The position numbers and the translations under genes were made by a program. The notes beneath the pieces are model-generated. The model did no database searches. It was not told the DNA's origin and saw only the letters and a program-made list of their open reading frames with translations. Positions 1-7,155 of a DNA stretch of 45,508 bases are shown piece after piece (the stretch's first letter is position 1; each line of letters opens with the position of its first letter). This stretch comes from Roseicyclus sp. (GTDB lineage Bacteria > Pseudomonadota > Alphaproteobacteria > Rhodobacterales > Rhodobacteraceae), in the NCBI GenBank assembly GCA_018401055.1, contig JAGYLB010000086.1, positions 1-45,508 on the forward strand. The letters run 5' to 3'.

Positions 1-586
1 CAATGGCCTGACAAATGACGTCAGAGCACAAAATATCTGACAGTCTCCGCCAGACGGCCATCATCAGCGCATCCATGACCAGCGAGGCGTCTCGATCCGC
101 TTTCATGGACCAGCCGACAACGCGCCTCGAGAACAGGTCCAGGACCACGGCGACGTAAAGCCAGCCCTCGGCAGTCCAGATGTAGGTGAAGTCGGCCAAC
201 CATTTCTGGTTCTGCCGGTCCGCCGCGAAGTCGCGGTCGAGGATGTTGTCGGCGATGACGGAGCGTTCGCCATCGTCCTTGGGTTTTCCACGTCGCTTCG
301 GCCGCGCTCTCAGTGCATTTATCCGCATCAGTCGTTCGATCCGGTGCAGTCCACATGCGAGACCGTCTTCCAGAACGTCACGCCAGACCCGGCGGGCGCC
401 GTAGGTGCGATCGCTGGCCTTGAAGCTCTTGTCTATCGCCTGAACGAGCTTCGCGTCATGAGCCGCGCGGTCGCTGATCGGTCTTCTGATCCAGGCATGA
501 AAGCCGGACCGGGAAACGCCCAACGCGTCACAGATCCAGCTGACCGGCCAGATGTGCCGGTGCCCTGCGATGAATGCGAACGTCAT
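1..586 (-). pseudogene. IS3-family transposase OrfB, 3'-truncated
   Basis: This is the catalytic half of an IS3 transposase (rve/DDE integrase fold). The frame starts with ATG at 586 and overlaps the orfA stop as ATGA. It shows the HTH_21-like region (SFKASDRTYGARRVWRD) and the start of the DDE core, with the first Asp in LADFTYIW and the second in VAVVLDLFSRRVVGW. After AVWRR, near position 47, the reading continues into unrelated residues, so the third catalytic residue (Glu) and the C-terminus are missing. It was probably expressed as an OrfAB fusion by -1 frameshifting. The truncation could reflect a later insertion, because the frame stays open to the window edge. Confidence 0.8.
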
Positions 587-879
587 GTCGCCTCCCGCGC
601 GAAAAAAGCCGCCGCCTTCTTGAGGATGTCACGCTCCGCCCGGAGACGGGCGACCTCTTTCTTCAGCGCTGCAATCTCGGCCAGTTCCGCGCGCTGCTGG
701 CCATTCCCGGGAAACGCCGTGGTCGGTGTCGCAGCCGCCTCACGCATCCAGCGCCGCAGCACGCTCTCTGCAAGATCAAGGTCCCGGCACGCCTGAGCGA
801 CCGCAACACCCCGCTCGGTCACCAGCTTTACTGCCTCGATCTTGAACTCGCGGCTGAACTTTCGTCTCGTCATATCCAA
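583..879 (-). CDS. IS3-family transposase OrfA
   Basis: A 98-residue DNA-binding subunit of an IS3 transposase. The N-terminal half is an HTH (RRKFSREFKIEAVKLV, then a turn and WMREA). The C-terminal half is a leucine-zipper-like helix (ELAEIAALKKEVARLRAE) used for multimerisation in this family. Near the end the codons GCT TTT TTC form a T TTT TTC slippery heptamer in the correct phase. A -1 slip there continues directly into the orfB frame. The length is typical of the family. The gene is intact, but its partner orfB is truncated. Confidence 0.85.
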   Translation of the reverse strand: MDMTRRKFSREFKIEAVKLVTERGVAVAQACRDLDLAESVLRRWMREAAATPTTAFPGNGQQRAELAEIAALKKEVARLRAERDILKKAAAFFAREAT

Positions 880-977
880 TCTCCAATTCCATGGTCACGA
901 TCTTATCTTTGTGTCCACGAAACCGGCAGCAGGCCATAGTTCCACTTACAGCGAAGGTCTGCTCTCCGCCCTGCACG

Positions 978-2294
978 TCATCCGTCGTTCCCCGCGACCA
1001 ACAGAGCCACCCTTTGCTCGAACCCTCGCCTCACAGACGCCACCAGCTCCTCGGGAAACCCCGGCGGCATCTCCGCCATCGCCCCGTCAAATGCCCGCTC
1101 CGCCCGCCCCCGAATGTCCTCGAACACCCCCGCCACCTGTTCCCGCGAGAACCCCGCCGCCAGCGCTGTCTCCACGAAGTGCCGCCCGTGGATGTCCGCG
1201 ACGCGATAATGCCGCCCCTTGCCCGCGCGCATGGCGAGCTTCATGTCCTTGATCTGCAACGTCCCCGCATCCAGCGAGGGTTGCACCGTCAGCACGTCGT
1301 AGATCGGCGTCATGCGGAACCGCCCGCCGGGCATCAGGGCGATGCTGAAGTTCTTGGCGTGCCCGTCCGTCGCCCCGATCAGCCAGAACAGGATCACGGC
1401 CTTCAGGAAATCCGCCCGGTCGCGCTGCGGCTCGTCGCTGCCGGTCAGCAGATCGCAGATCTCGACGATCCCCGGGCCGCCCTCGTTCTGGTATTTGCGG
1501 GTCGGGGGCACGGACAGGGCCTGGCAGCAATCCTCCTGAGGCAGGCGGATCAGGCGGCCGTCGCGGGCGCGCAGCCGGTCGAAGCGTTCGATGACCAGCG
1601 CGCGCGTTCCTGCGAAATCCGCAATCTCGGTCCGTGCCACGGGCAGGCCAAAGCCCGCCAGAAGGCGCAGGCAGAAATGCTCGTTCTCGATGCTGTCGGT
1701 CAGGTCTATGCCATTGGGCAGGCGGCCGATGGCGGGCTTCAGGATATGGGTCGTGGGCGTGGTGCCGGTCGGCAGAACCCATTGCCTTTCGTGGAACAGA
1801 AGCGCCGTCTTTTCCTGCGCGCCGGCGACGGAGATGCGGAAATCCTGCTCGGCCCGGATGCCAAGCGGGGTCTGCGCCAGATCCTGCAGCATGGCGCCGA
1901 TCCGGGCGTCGCTCAGCGGCTCACCGGTCAGCGCGCGGGCGTCGCCGGGCTCCTCTCCCTCGGGCAGGAATTGCAGCGCGCCCACGCAATCGCGCCCGAT
2001 CCGCGCGAGCAGGCTGTAGGCGTCCACACCATCCGCGCCCACACGTTCGGCCACACGGCGGCGGATCAGGTCGCTGTCGGGCAACAGGTTCTCGAAGACC
2101 GCGATCACGGGCGGGCCGGTGTAGCGCTCGGGCCGCAGGGGCAGGGCGCGCGAGATGGGCAGCGTGTTCTCCCAGGCCAGCCATTCCGGCGCATAGGTGA
2201 AGGCGAAGGCCCCGTCCGGCGCGCGGAAGTATTGCCCCACGCGGCGGCCGTTCATGTAGACGTCGAGCGGCGCATAGGCGCGCTTGCGCCCCAT
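978..2294 (-). CDS. hipA: HipA-family serine/threonine kinase toxin (module 1, intact)
   Basis: A 438-residue kinase toxin of the HipA family; the E. coli member phosphorylates glutamyl-tRNA synthetase and causes growth arrest. The N-subdomain runs over about residues 8-115. Ser155 lies in FRISVAGAQEKTA and matches the autophosphorylated Ser150 of E. coli HipA. Asp310 in TDGHAKNFS is the catalytic base, and Asp333 in PIYDVL is the metal ligand. All key residues are present and the length matches E. coli HipA (440 aa), so this copy looks active. Its ATG overlaps the upstream hipB stop by one base (TGATG), which indicates coupled translation. It is the first of three hipBA modules; the IS3 end lies 42 bp beyond its stop. 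Confidence 0.93.
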   Translation of the reverse strand: MGRKRAYAPLDVYMNGRRVGQYFRAPDGAFAFTYAPEWLAWENTLPISRALPLRPERYTGPPVIAVFENLLPDSDLIRRRVAERVGADGVDAYSLLARIGRDCVGALQFLPEGEEPGDARALTGEPLSDARIGAMLQDLAQTPLGIRAEQDFRISVAGAQEKTALLFHERQWVLPTGTTPTTHILKPAIGRLPNGIDLTDSIENEHFCLRLLAGFGLPVARTEIADFAGTRALVIERFDRLRARDGRLIRLPQEDCCQALSVPPTRKYQNEGGPGIVEICDLLTGSDEPQRDRADFLKAVILFWLIGATDGHAKNFSIALMPGGRFRMTPIYDVLTVQPSLDAGTLQIKDMKLAMRAGKGRHYRVADIHGRHFVETALAAGFSREQVAGVFEDIRGRAERAFDGAMAEMPPGFPEELVASVRRGFEQRVALLVAGNDG

Positions 2295-2545
2295 CAGAAG
2301 ATGTCCTCAAGATCACGCGGGGTCATCTTGCTGCGCGGCACGATCCGCAGTTCGAGGTCGAGCGCTGCCAGCAGGTCGAAGATCGTCTCCGCCTTGGCGC
2401 CGCTGGCGCCGGTTTCGATGTTGGACACCGTGCGCTGCCAGACGCCCGCGCGGGCGGCAAGCTCGGCCTGCGTCAGGCCTTTGGCCTTGCGGGCGGCGCG
2501 CAGGGCCTGGCCGAGGTCCTTGGTGGTGCGGGCGATCTGATCCAT
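2294..2545 (-). CDS. hipB: HipB-family antitoxin / repressor (module 1)
   Basis: An 83-residue Xre-type HTH protein with the HTH at about residues 10-64 (LTQAELAARAG, then TVSNIETG as recognition helix) and a short C-terminal tail. In known hipBA systems HipB binds and restrains HipA and represses the operon. It precedes and overlaps hipA by one base. A ribosome binding site, AAGGAT, lies 7 nt before the ATG. GATC-centred inverted repeats sit just upstream and are probable operators. Confidence 0.92.
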   Translation of the reverse strand: MDQIARTTKDLGQALRAARKAKGLTQAELAARAGVWQRTVSNIETGASGAKAETIFDLLAALDLELRIVPRSKMTPRDLEDIF

Positions 2546-2570
2546 CCGGGTGATCCTTTCCCGATGAAGA

Positions 2571-2632
2571 TGATCGGGGGATCATAATGGAGTCAATATG
2601 TTCTTTGGGTAATAATATCGATTTATGATCCC
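2571..2632. promoter_or_regulatory. Inverted-repeat operator region of hipBA module 1
   Basis: The region upstream of hipB1 carries a perfect palindrome TGATC-GGGG-GATCA (2571-2584). It also has a 10-bp inverted repeat: GGGATCATAA at 2578-2587 and TTATGATCCC at 2623-2632, separated by 35 bp. Such arms flanking a promoter fit cooperative repression by HipB dimers as known for E. coli hipBA (TATCC-N8-GGATA), although the sequence differs. I see no convincing -35/-10 pair. Confidence 0.5.
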
Positions 2633-2761
2633 GAAGGCATTTTCTATCTGCGTTCGTCTTTGCCTTCTGCCGGGCAAGTGGTGGTGGATCGTCGACCGAG
2701 TATGGGATGGCTGCTTGATGCCGGTCGGCATGAACTTTCCCTACGCACAAAGACCGACAAT

Positions 2762-2839
2762 TAGCCCATGGGCTATATGCGAAACTTATAGCTCGAAGGC
2801 TATATTGACAAAATATCGTCTTTGGGCTATCGAATTGCT
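2762..2839 (+). promoter_or_regulatory. Promoter and TAGC-N6-GCTA operators of hipBA module 2
   Basis: Two perfect dyads share the form TAGC-N6-GCTA at 2762-2775 and 2789-2802; the second extends to TATAGC-N6-GCTATA at 2787-2804. Their centres are 27 bp apart. A third half-conserved copy (TCGT-N6-GCTA, 2816-2829) sits another 27 bp on and overlaps the -10. A promoter TTGACA (2805-2810), 17-bp spacer, TATCGA (2828-2833) would start transcription at about 2840, the A of the hipB2 ATG. This implies a leaderless mRNA repressed by its own HipB. Confidence 0.6.
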
Positions 2840-3088
2840 ATGGACGCCTTGCCCACATACCCCATCCGAAGCCTGCGCCAAGCCGGGGCCGTGCTGAAGG
2901 CGCGGCGAGCGGCGCGGAAGATCAGCCAGAAGCAGCTTGGCGAGATGACGGGCACGGCGCAATCCACCATTTCCGACATCGAGAACGGCGTCGTTTCCGT
3001 CAGCCTCGATGTCTATCTTCGCCTTCTCGAGGCCCTCGGCGCGGAACTGTCCGCGACGGATCGTATAGCCGACCCGGGGCAGCGCTAG
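2840..3088 (+). CDS. hipB: HipB-family antitoxin / repressor (module 2)
   Basis: An 82-residue Xre-type HTH protein (start MDALPTYPIRS). The HTH covers about residues 15-70, with KISQKQLGEMTG and TAQSTISDIENG as the two helices. I chose the ATG at 2840 because it lies 7 nt after the -10 element; a TTG at 2822 would add six residues but would sit upstream of the -10. The hipA2 ATG begins 2 nt after its stop, so the pair is an operon. The gene is intact although its partner toxin is broken, so it may persist as an orphan repressor or antidote. Confidence 0.88.
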   Translation: MDALPTYPIRSLRQAGAVLKARRAARKISQKQLGEMTGTAQSTISDIENGVVSVSLDVYLRLLEALGAELSATDRIADPGQR

Positions 3089-3089
3089 G

Positions 3090-4434
3090 ATGGCACGGAT
3101 CGCCCGCGCGGGCCGACGCACACGCCAAAGCAAGACAGCCGTCTGGTACGAAAGGGCGCGGGTGGGCACGCTGACCCGCGCGACGGATGGGGCCATCGCC
3201 TTCTCCTACGATCCTGACTGGCTCGCGTCCGAGGCCGCTTTTCCGGTTGCCAGCGCCCTGCCGCTGACCAAGCTCAAATGGCAGGGCGATCCCGTTGTCG
3301 CCGCCTTCGACAACCTCTTGCCCGATGCCGAAGGCGAGCTGCGCGAGAAGATCGCCGCGCGCGTCGGGGCGCAGGGCAAGGATGTGTTCTCTCTGTTGTC
3401 CGTGCTGGGGCGCGACTGTGTCGGCGCGCTGCAATTCCTGCCTGTGGACGAGGCCCCGTCCGAACAGGACATGCAGTATCGCATCATTTCGGAAGAGGAG
3501 ATGGTCGCCGACCTGAAGAACCTCGCCGCCGCGCCGCTCGCCCTGGGAGAAGACGAGGATTTCCGGATTTCCATCGCCGGCGCGCAGGAGAAGACGGCCT
3601 ATCTGCGTATCAATGGCCAATGGGCCAAGCCGCGGGGCATCACGCCGACCAGCCATATCTTCAAGACGCCCATGGGCCTCATTCCCGGTCCCGAGCAGAT
3701 CGACCTGAGCGACAGCAGTCTCGAGAGCCGATCGTTCTGGACGACCTGGCTGCGCGAAATCGCCGCCTGCCGTATGTCGCATGATAGCTCACACTTGCCA
3801 GGGCAGGTCGTTCTGTCGGTCGAGCGGTTCGACCGCGTCTGGCACGGCGACACCCTGAAGCGCCTGCCGCAAGAGGATATCTGCCAGTCGCTGGGCTACC
3901 CTTCTGCTATGAAGTACCAGAGGCTGGGCGGCCCCGGCGTCGCGCAGATCATGGAGCTTTTGCGGGAATCCGACACGCCCATCGAGGATCGGGAGACGTT
4001 CTTCCGGGCGCAGATCTTCTTCTTTCCTGATCGGGGCCTCGGACGGGCACGCCAAGAACTTCAGCCTGCGTCTGGGGCGTCGGGCGCGGTTCACGCTCGC
4101 GCCCCTCTATGACATCCTGAGCGTCGCCCCGGTCGTCCGCGCCGGGCCGCTTGCAGCGCAAGCGCTACCGCGCCACGCCAATGTCGACTCGACGGCCAGC
4201 TACGGCATCGACGAAATCGTGCCGCGCCACTTCGAGGCTGAGGGCCGCGCGGCGGGTCTGCCCAAGGGCCGCGCCTTGGAGCTGTTGCAGGACACGGCGG
4301 ATCGGCTGGGCCCTGCGCTGGAGCGGGCGCTTCTGGCGGTGGGCGATCAGGTCCCGGCGGCGGTCAGTGAACCGATCACAAGCGATGCGATCCAGCGGGC
4401 GGGGCAGATGCGGGACCTGCTAAGCCCGATCTAG
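3090..4434 (+). pseudogene. hipA: HipA-family kinase toxin (module 2, frameshifted)
   Basis: The first 310 or so residues are a good HipA, including FRISIAGAQEKTA and the LPQEDICQ region. In the stretch around 4020-4027 an extra C shifts the frame exactly before the catalytic motif. Removing it restores FFFLIGASDGHAKNFS and LAPLYDIL. Around 4145-4195 a short stretch (QRKRYR) fits best in a third frame before YGIDEIVPRHF resumes, so two more compensating indels are likely. The tail ends with TAG at 4432-4434. The toxin is predicted to be inactive because Asp and Asn of the catalytic loop are lost from the translated product. A sequencing error at the C run is the alternative for the first shift only. 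Confidence 0.85.
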
Positions 4435-5701
4435 AGGCGGCAGGCCTTCGCCAGATCCTCGGTCTCGATTGCCGCGCCGACAGCGCTGAAATCGCGGGCA
4501 TCCATGCCAAGCTGGCCACCGATGCGGCGCCAGGCCCCTGCGATGTGGCGCGCCATGTCACCGGTCATCTGCTCCGCAATCCGCCTGTCGATGTCGAAGA
4601 AGGCGGAGGCATCCGGGTGCCGCGTCTATCGAGGGCAGGTTGCCATGGATTTCGGAGATCGCGGTCTGCATCCGGCCGCCCGGACGGTGCTCGGGGTTGA
4701 TGTCGAATGCCGGTGACCGCCAGCCGCCGGGCGCGCGCAAGAAGCCATGATTGCGCAGATGGTCGTCGGTATTGCGGATCAGGATGCCGAAGACCATCCG
4801 GCGATACAGTTCAGCGATCTGCCCGGCAGGGTCCACGCAATGGCGGCGCATCACCATCGCAAGGTCCTCGTAGCTGCTTGAGGCGGTTCCGCCCAATCCC
4901 AGAAAAGTCTGGGCCGAGATGAACGGGACCCGGTCCGAATGATCGGCCCCGACCCTGTCAAAGCGGCGGATGAGAGCGGCCGGGAACCGTTGCGAGGTGT
5001 TCAGGATATCCGGGACGCAGGCGTCTATGCCCACCTCACGAGCGAGTCTAAGCGTCATGACCTCGGCGCGGGCGACTGCGTAGTCGTCGTCGATCTTGGG
5101 CAGCTTGACGATCCAGAGCGCACCTTCGCGGTCGCGCGCATTTACCTTGGGTCGGGCACCGCCCAGAGAGCCGACCGCTTCGGCCAGAAGATCGCCGCCA
5201 ACAAGCTCGGCGCGACGTCGGGCATGTGGCAGGATCCTCCTCGAAGGTTCGCGCCTGGCGGATGACCTCGTCGAGATCGTGCAGGCGTGGCACGTTCACG
5301 CCATCCGCGCGCGGTGGGGCAAGCGCAGTGGCCTCCGCCCCGGGACCATCGAAATAGCGCAAGGCCCCGATCCTCAGGCGATCGTCGGATTCAAGCAGGT
5401 AGTCGAGTTCGGTCAGATACTGCGTACCGCGCAGCAATTCGATGATCTTGCGCCCCCAACTGTCGGGCGCGGTGTCCGTCATCGGTAATGGAAGGGCAGA
5501 GCGTTCACCGTCCCGACGGCCGTAGAAGGGAGCGGCCACGAGCGGCATGTCTGGCGAAAGCGGAAAGGCCCGTTCAAGCGCGAGCCAGCTTTCATGGTAG
5601 GTGAAGGCCGAGGTTTCGCGGGTGCCGTCCGCCTCGAAGATCAATTCGCCCACCGGAACCGCCCGGGCACCGATCCGAACATCGATGCGTCGTGTCGTCA
5701 T
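4431..5701 (-). pseudogene. hipA: HipA-family kinase toxin (module 3, frameshifted)
   Basis: A more distant HipA subtype, starting MTTRRIDVRIGARAVP. The ATG at 5701 overlaps the repaired hipB3 stop (TGATG). Two +1 shifts break it. One near 5230 lies before RAELVGGDLL; in the repaired frame it leads to SLGGARPK, a P-loop-like motif. The other near 4625 lies before ASAFFDIDRRIAEQ. The catalytic region RNTDDHLRNHGFL and the AFDINP motif sit in the middle piece. It ends with TAG at 4431-4433, tail to tail with hipA2 through a shared CTAG. The product is predicted to be inactive. It is distinct from modules 1 and 2, so this is not a simple tandem duplication. Confidence 0.82.
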
Positions 5702-6107
5702 CACCACCCCTCCGGCGCGTCGTCGGCGGCACGCCGCAGCTGGACCTGGGCTCTTCTCCGACGGTGACCTCCGTCGACGCGGACGATGTTCCTGGGCAGC
5801 GTCTTTCCGCAAGCCTCAAGCCGAGTTCATCCGATGCCGGATCGACGAGGTCGGCCAGCCGGTCGAAAAGCCCCAGAACCGACAGGGCCATCGCCAGGGT
5901 GTTCAGCGAGACTCCCGGATCGCCCTGTTCCAGGCGGTGCAGCGTGCTGCGTCCAACACCCATGCGCGCCGCCATGTCGGTTGTTGAGATCCGGCGTGCC
6001 CGGCGCGCGCGGGAGATGTCCTGCCCAAGCCGCGCGATACCGCGAGCGATCGCGGGGTGAACCGCGCTCCCCTTTGTGCGTGCTGCTTTGTCCGTGCTGG
6101 CAGTCAT
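5701..6107 (-). pseudogene. hipB: HipB-like HTH antitoxin (module 3, frameshifted at C-terminus)
   Basis: An Xre-type HTH protein with a longer N-terminus than the other two. The HTH is at about residues 32-88 (ISTTDMAARMGV, then GRSTLHRLEQGDPG) and is followed by a DRLADLVDP segment. The frame is good to LGLRLAE. Losing one A from an A run near 5808 throws off the last 30 or so residues. The restored frame reads KTLPRNIVRVDGG... and ends TGA overlapping the hipA3 ATG. The DNA-binding part is unharmed, so a repressor with a scrambled tail could still be made. Confidence 0.75.
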
Positions 6108-6139
6108 TGTCCTGCATTTCAGTCAGAAGGGTTGTTTTT

Positions 6140-6263
6140 GTCTCATTTGTGATACCAAAGATATGATGAGCCAACCCTCCGTTGCAACCCCCATCCTATG
6201 TCTTCAGTCGGATTCTGTTTTATAAGTAACACAAAAATCAATTTTCTGTCTTACTTGCGAGAC
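6140..6263. promoter_or_regulatory. Possible operator pair upstream of hipB module 3
   Basis: Two related 16-bp sequences, GTCTCATTTGTGATAC (6140-6155) and GTCTTACTTGCGAGAC (6248-6263), share GTCT-N8-A-N-AC and are partly palindromic. They lie in the AT-rich gap before hipB3, the second overlapping the mobC stop. This is similar in style to HipB operator arrays but weaker than for module 2. Confidence 0.3.
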
Positions 6264-6859
6264 AAATCGGGTTGGCTGGCGTCGGCGAATGCTTCTGACT
6301 GCGCCCCCAACCCCTCCAGCGCCTTGTCGACCTCGCGCGCCTTCGCGGCCAGTTGTGCTTCCCACAGGATGCGGAACTTTTCGGCGAATTGGACCAAGCC
6401 CCTGGCGAAGGTGCGGATTGTGGTCATGTCCTCATCGGTGAACGGGATCGGGCGACCGCGCAGTTTGGCCTCGTTGAGCTTGCGGGCGATGTGGTTGACC
6501 GCAGCGCCTTCGGTCGCGACCTGCGCGCCCCAGGCTTGCAGATGGTCGCGCACGACCGGATCGACCGGGCGCAGCAGGATGTCGGCCGCTCCCATCAGAC
6601 GGCGCAGGGCGGCGGGTTGGTCGGTGATGCCGCGACGCGCCAGTGCGGCCTGAAACCCGGCAAGTTGCCGCGCGCTCAGGCGGGTGCTGATCGTCGTTGT
6701 GGTCCTCGGGCGCGCGCCTTTGGCCCGGCTCAGGGTGTTGTAGATCGTCCGGGTCGAGACGCCGAAGCGGCGGGCCAGCATGGCGGCTGAGGTGCCCTGG
6801 GCGCGGGCCTCGATGATCTGGCGGCGTTCGTCGTCGGTCAGTTTGCGATGGTGGCGCAT
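6251..6859 (-). CDS. MobC-like relaxosome accessory protein
   Basis: A 202-residue protein. The N-terminus is a resolvase-type HTH (LTDDERRQIIEARAQGTS, then MLARRFGVSTRTIYN). A middle segment (STRLSARQLAGFQAAL) resembles the ribbon-helix-helix-like part of MobC proteins. The C-terminal part (EGAAVNHIARKLNEAKLRG, then DEDMTTIRTFA) matches the conserved N-x-I-A-R-x-L-N-E-A signature of plasmid mobilization proteins. These normally sit before a relaxase, but here hipB3 is 144 bp downstream and no relaxase follows. It is therefore an orphan from a lost mobilization region. The role is inferred from the motif only. Confidence 0.6.
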   Translation of the reverse strand: MRHHRKLTDDERRQIIEARAQGTSAAMLARRFGVSTRTIYNTLSRAKGARPRTTTTISTRLSARQLAGFQAALARRGITDQPAALRRLMGAADILLRPVDPVVRDHLQAWGAQVATEGAAVNHIARKLNEAKLRGRPIPFTDEDMTTIRTFARGLVQFAEKFRILWEAQLAAKAREVDKALEGLGAQSEAFADASQPDLSRK

Positions 6860-6979
6860 GTGAAGTTTACGTTCCTATTTCTTGCCAACTTTCTCCAAGC
6901 CCCCCGCCTCCCAGCGTCAGCGGAGGCGGATCAGGGGCTTGGAGTCCGTTTCGATGGGTTTGCTGGGCAGGACGGGGTG

Positions 6980-7135
6980 CAGGGGACGCGATGCGGGAAA
7001 CGCGATGCGCACAGCACGAGGCAGGAAACGCGGCGCAAAGGACGCGATGCGCGATGCGGAAGGCGCGGCGCAGGGGACGCTTGACAGAGCGCACGCTCCG
7101 GAAAGCGCGATGCACGGGACGCGATGCGCGGCGCA
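6980..7135. repeat. GC-rich iteron-like repeats (ACGCGATGCG)
   Basis: The 10-mer ACGCGATGCG occurs perfectly at 6986-6995, 7000-7009, 7042-7051 and 7119-7128, with near copies at about 7051-7058 and 7104-7113, often preceded by GGA or GGGG. The minus strand is open here in several frames; one 80-residue frame (6917-7159) overlaps the repaired rep-like stop as ATGA. The reading looks like an artefact of the repeats rather than a protein. The position, downstream of an initiator-like gene and beside mobC, suggests an origin or binding array. Confidence 0.6.
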
Positions 7136-7155
7136 TCTTTCGGAGAACGCGCCGT

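Larger units (their letters stand above)
1..936 (-). mobile_element. IS3-family insertion sequence, truncated
   Basis: An IS3-family element lies on the minus strand. Its outer end is visible at 936: reading inward it begins TGGCCTGCTGCCGGTTTCG, which fits the TG...CCGGTTTCGTGGACA type of terminal repeat known in this family. It carries orfA and orfB in the usual overlapping order. The opposite end is not seen. Homology to the transposase stops near position 47, so this copy is probably dead. Positions 1-46 contain several TGACA/TGTCAG blocks and belong to some other, unidentified sequence. Confidence 0.8.

Noticed and set aside
891..2540. Long plus-strand open frame of 549 codons
   Set aside because: It is antisense to hipA1 and hipB1, which have full family motifs, and it is rich in Arg, Pro and His as expected for a shadow frame in GC-rich DNA.
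6980..7135. Possible CRISPR array
   Set aside because: The repeat is only about 10 bp, unevenly spaced and without uniform spacers; no cas genes are present.
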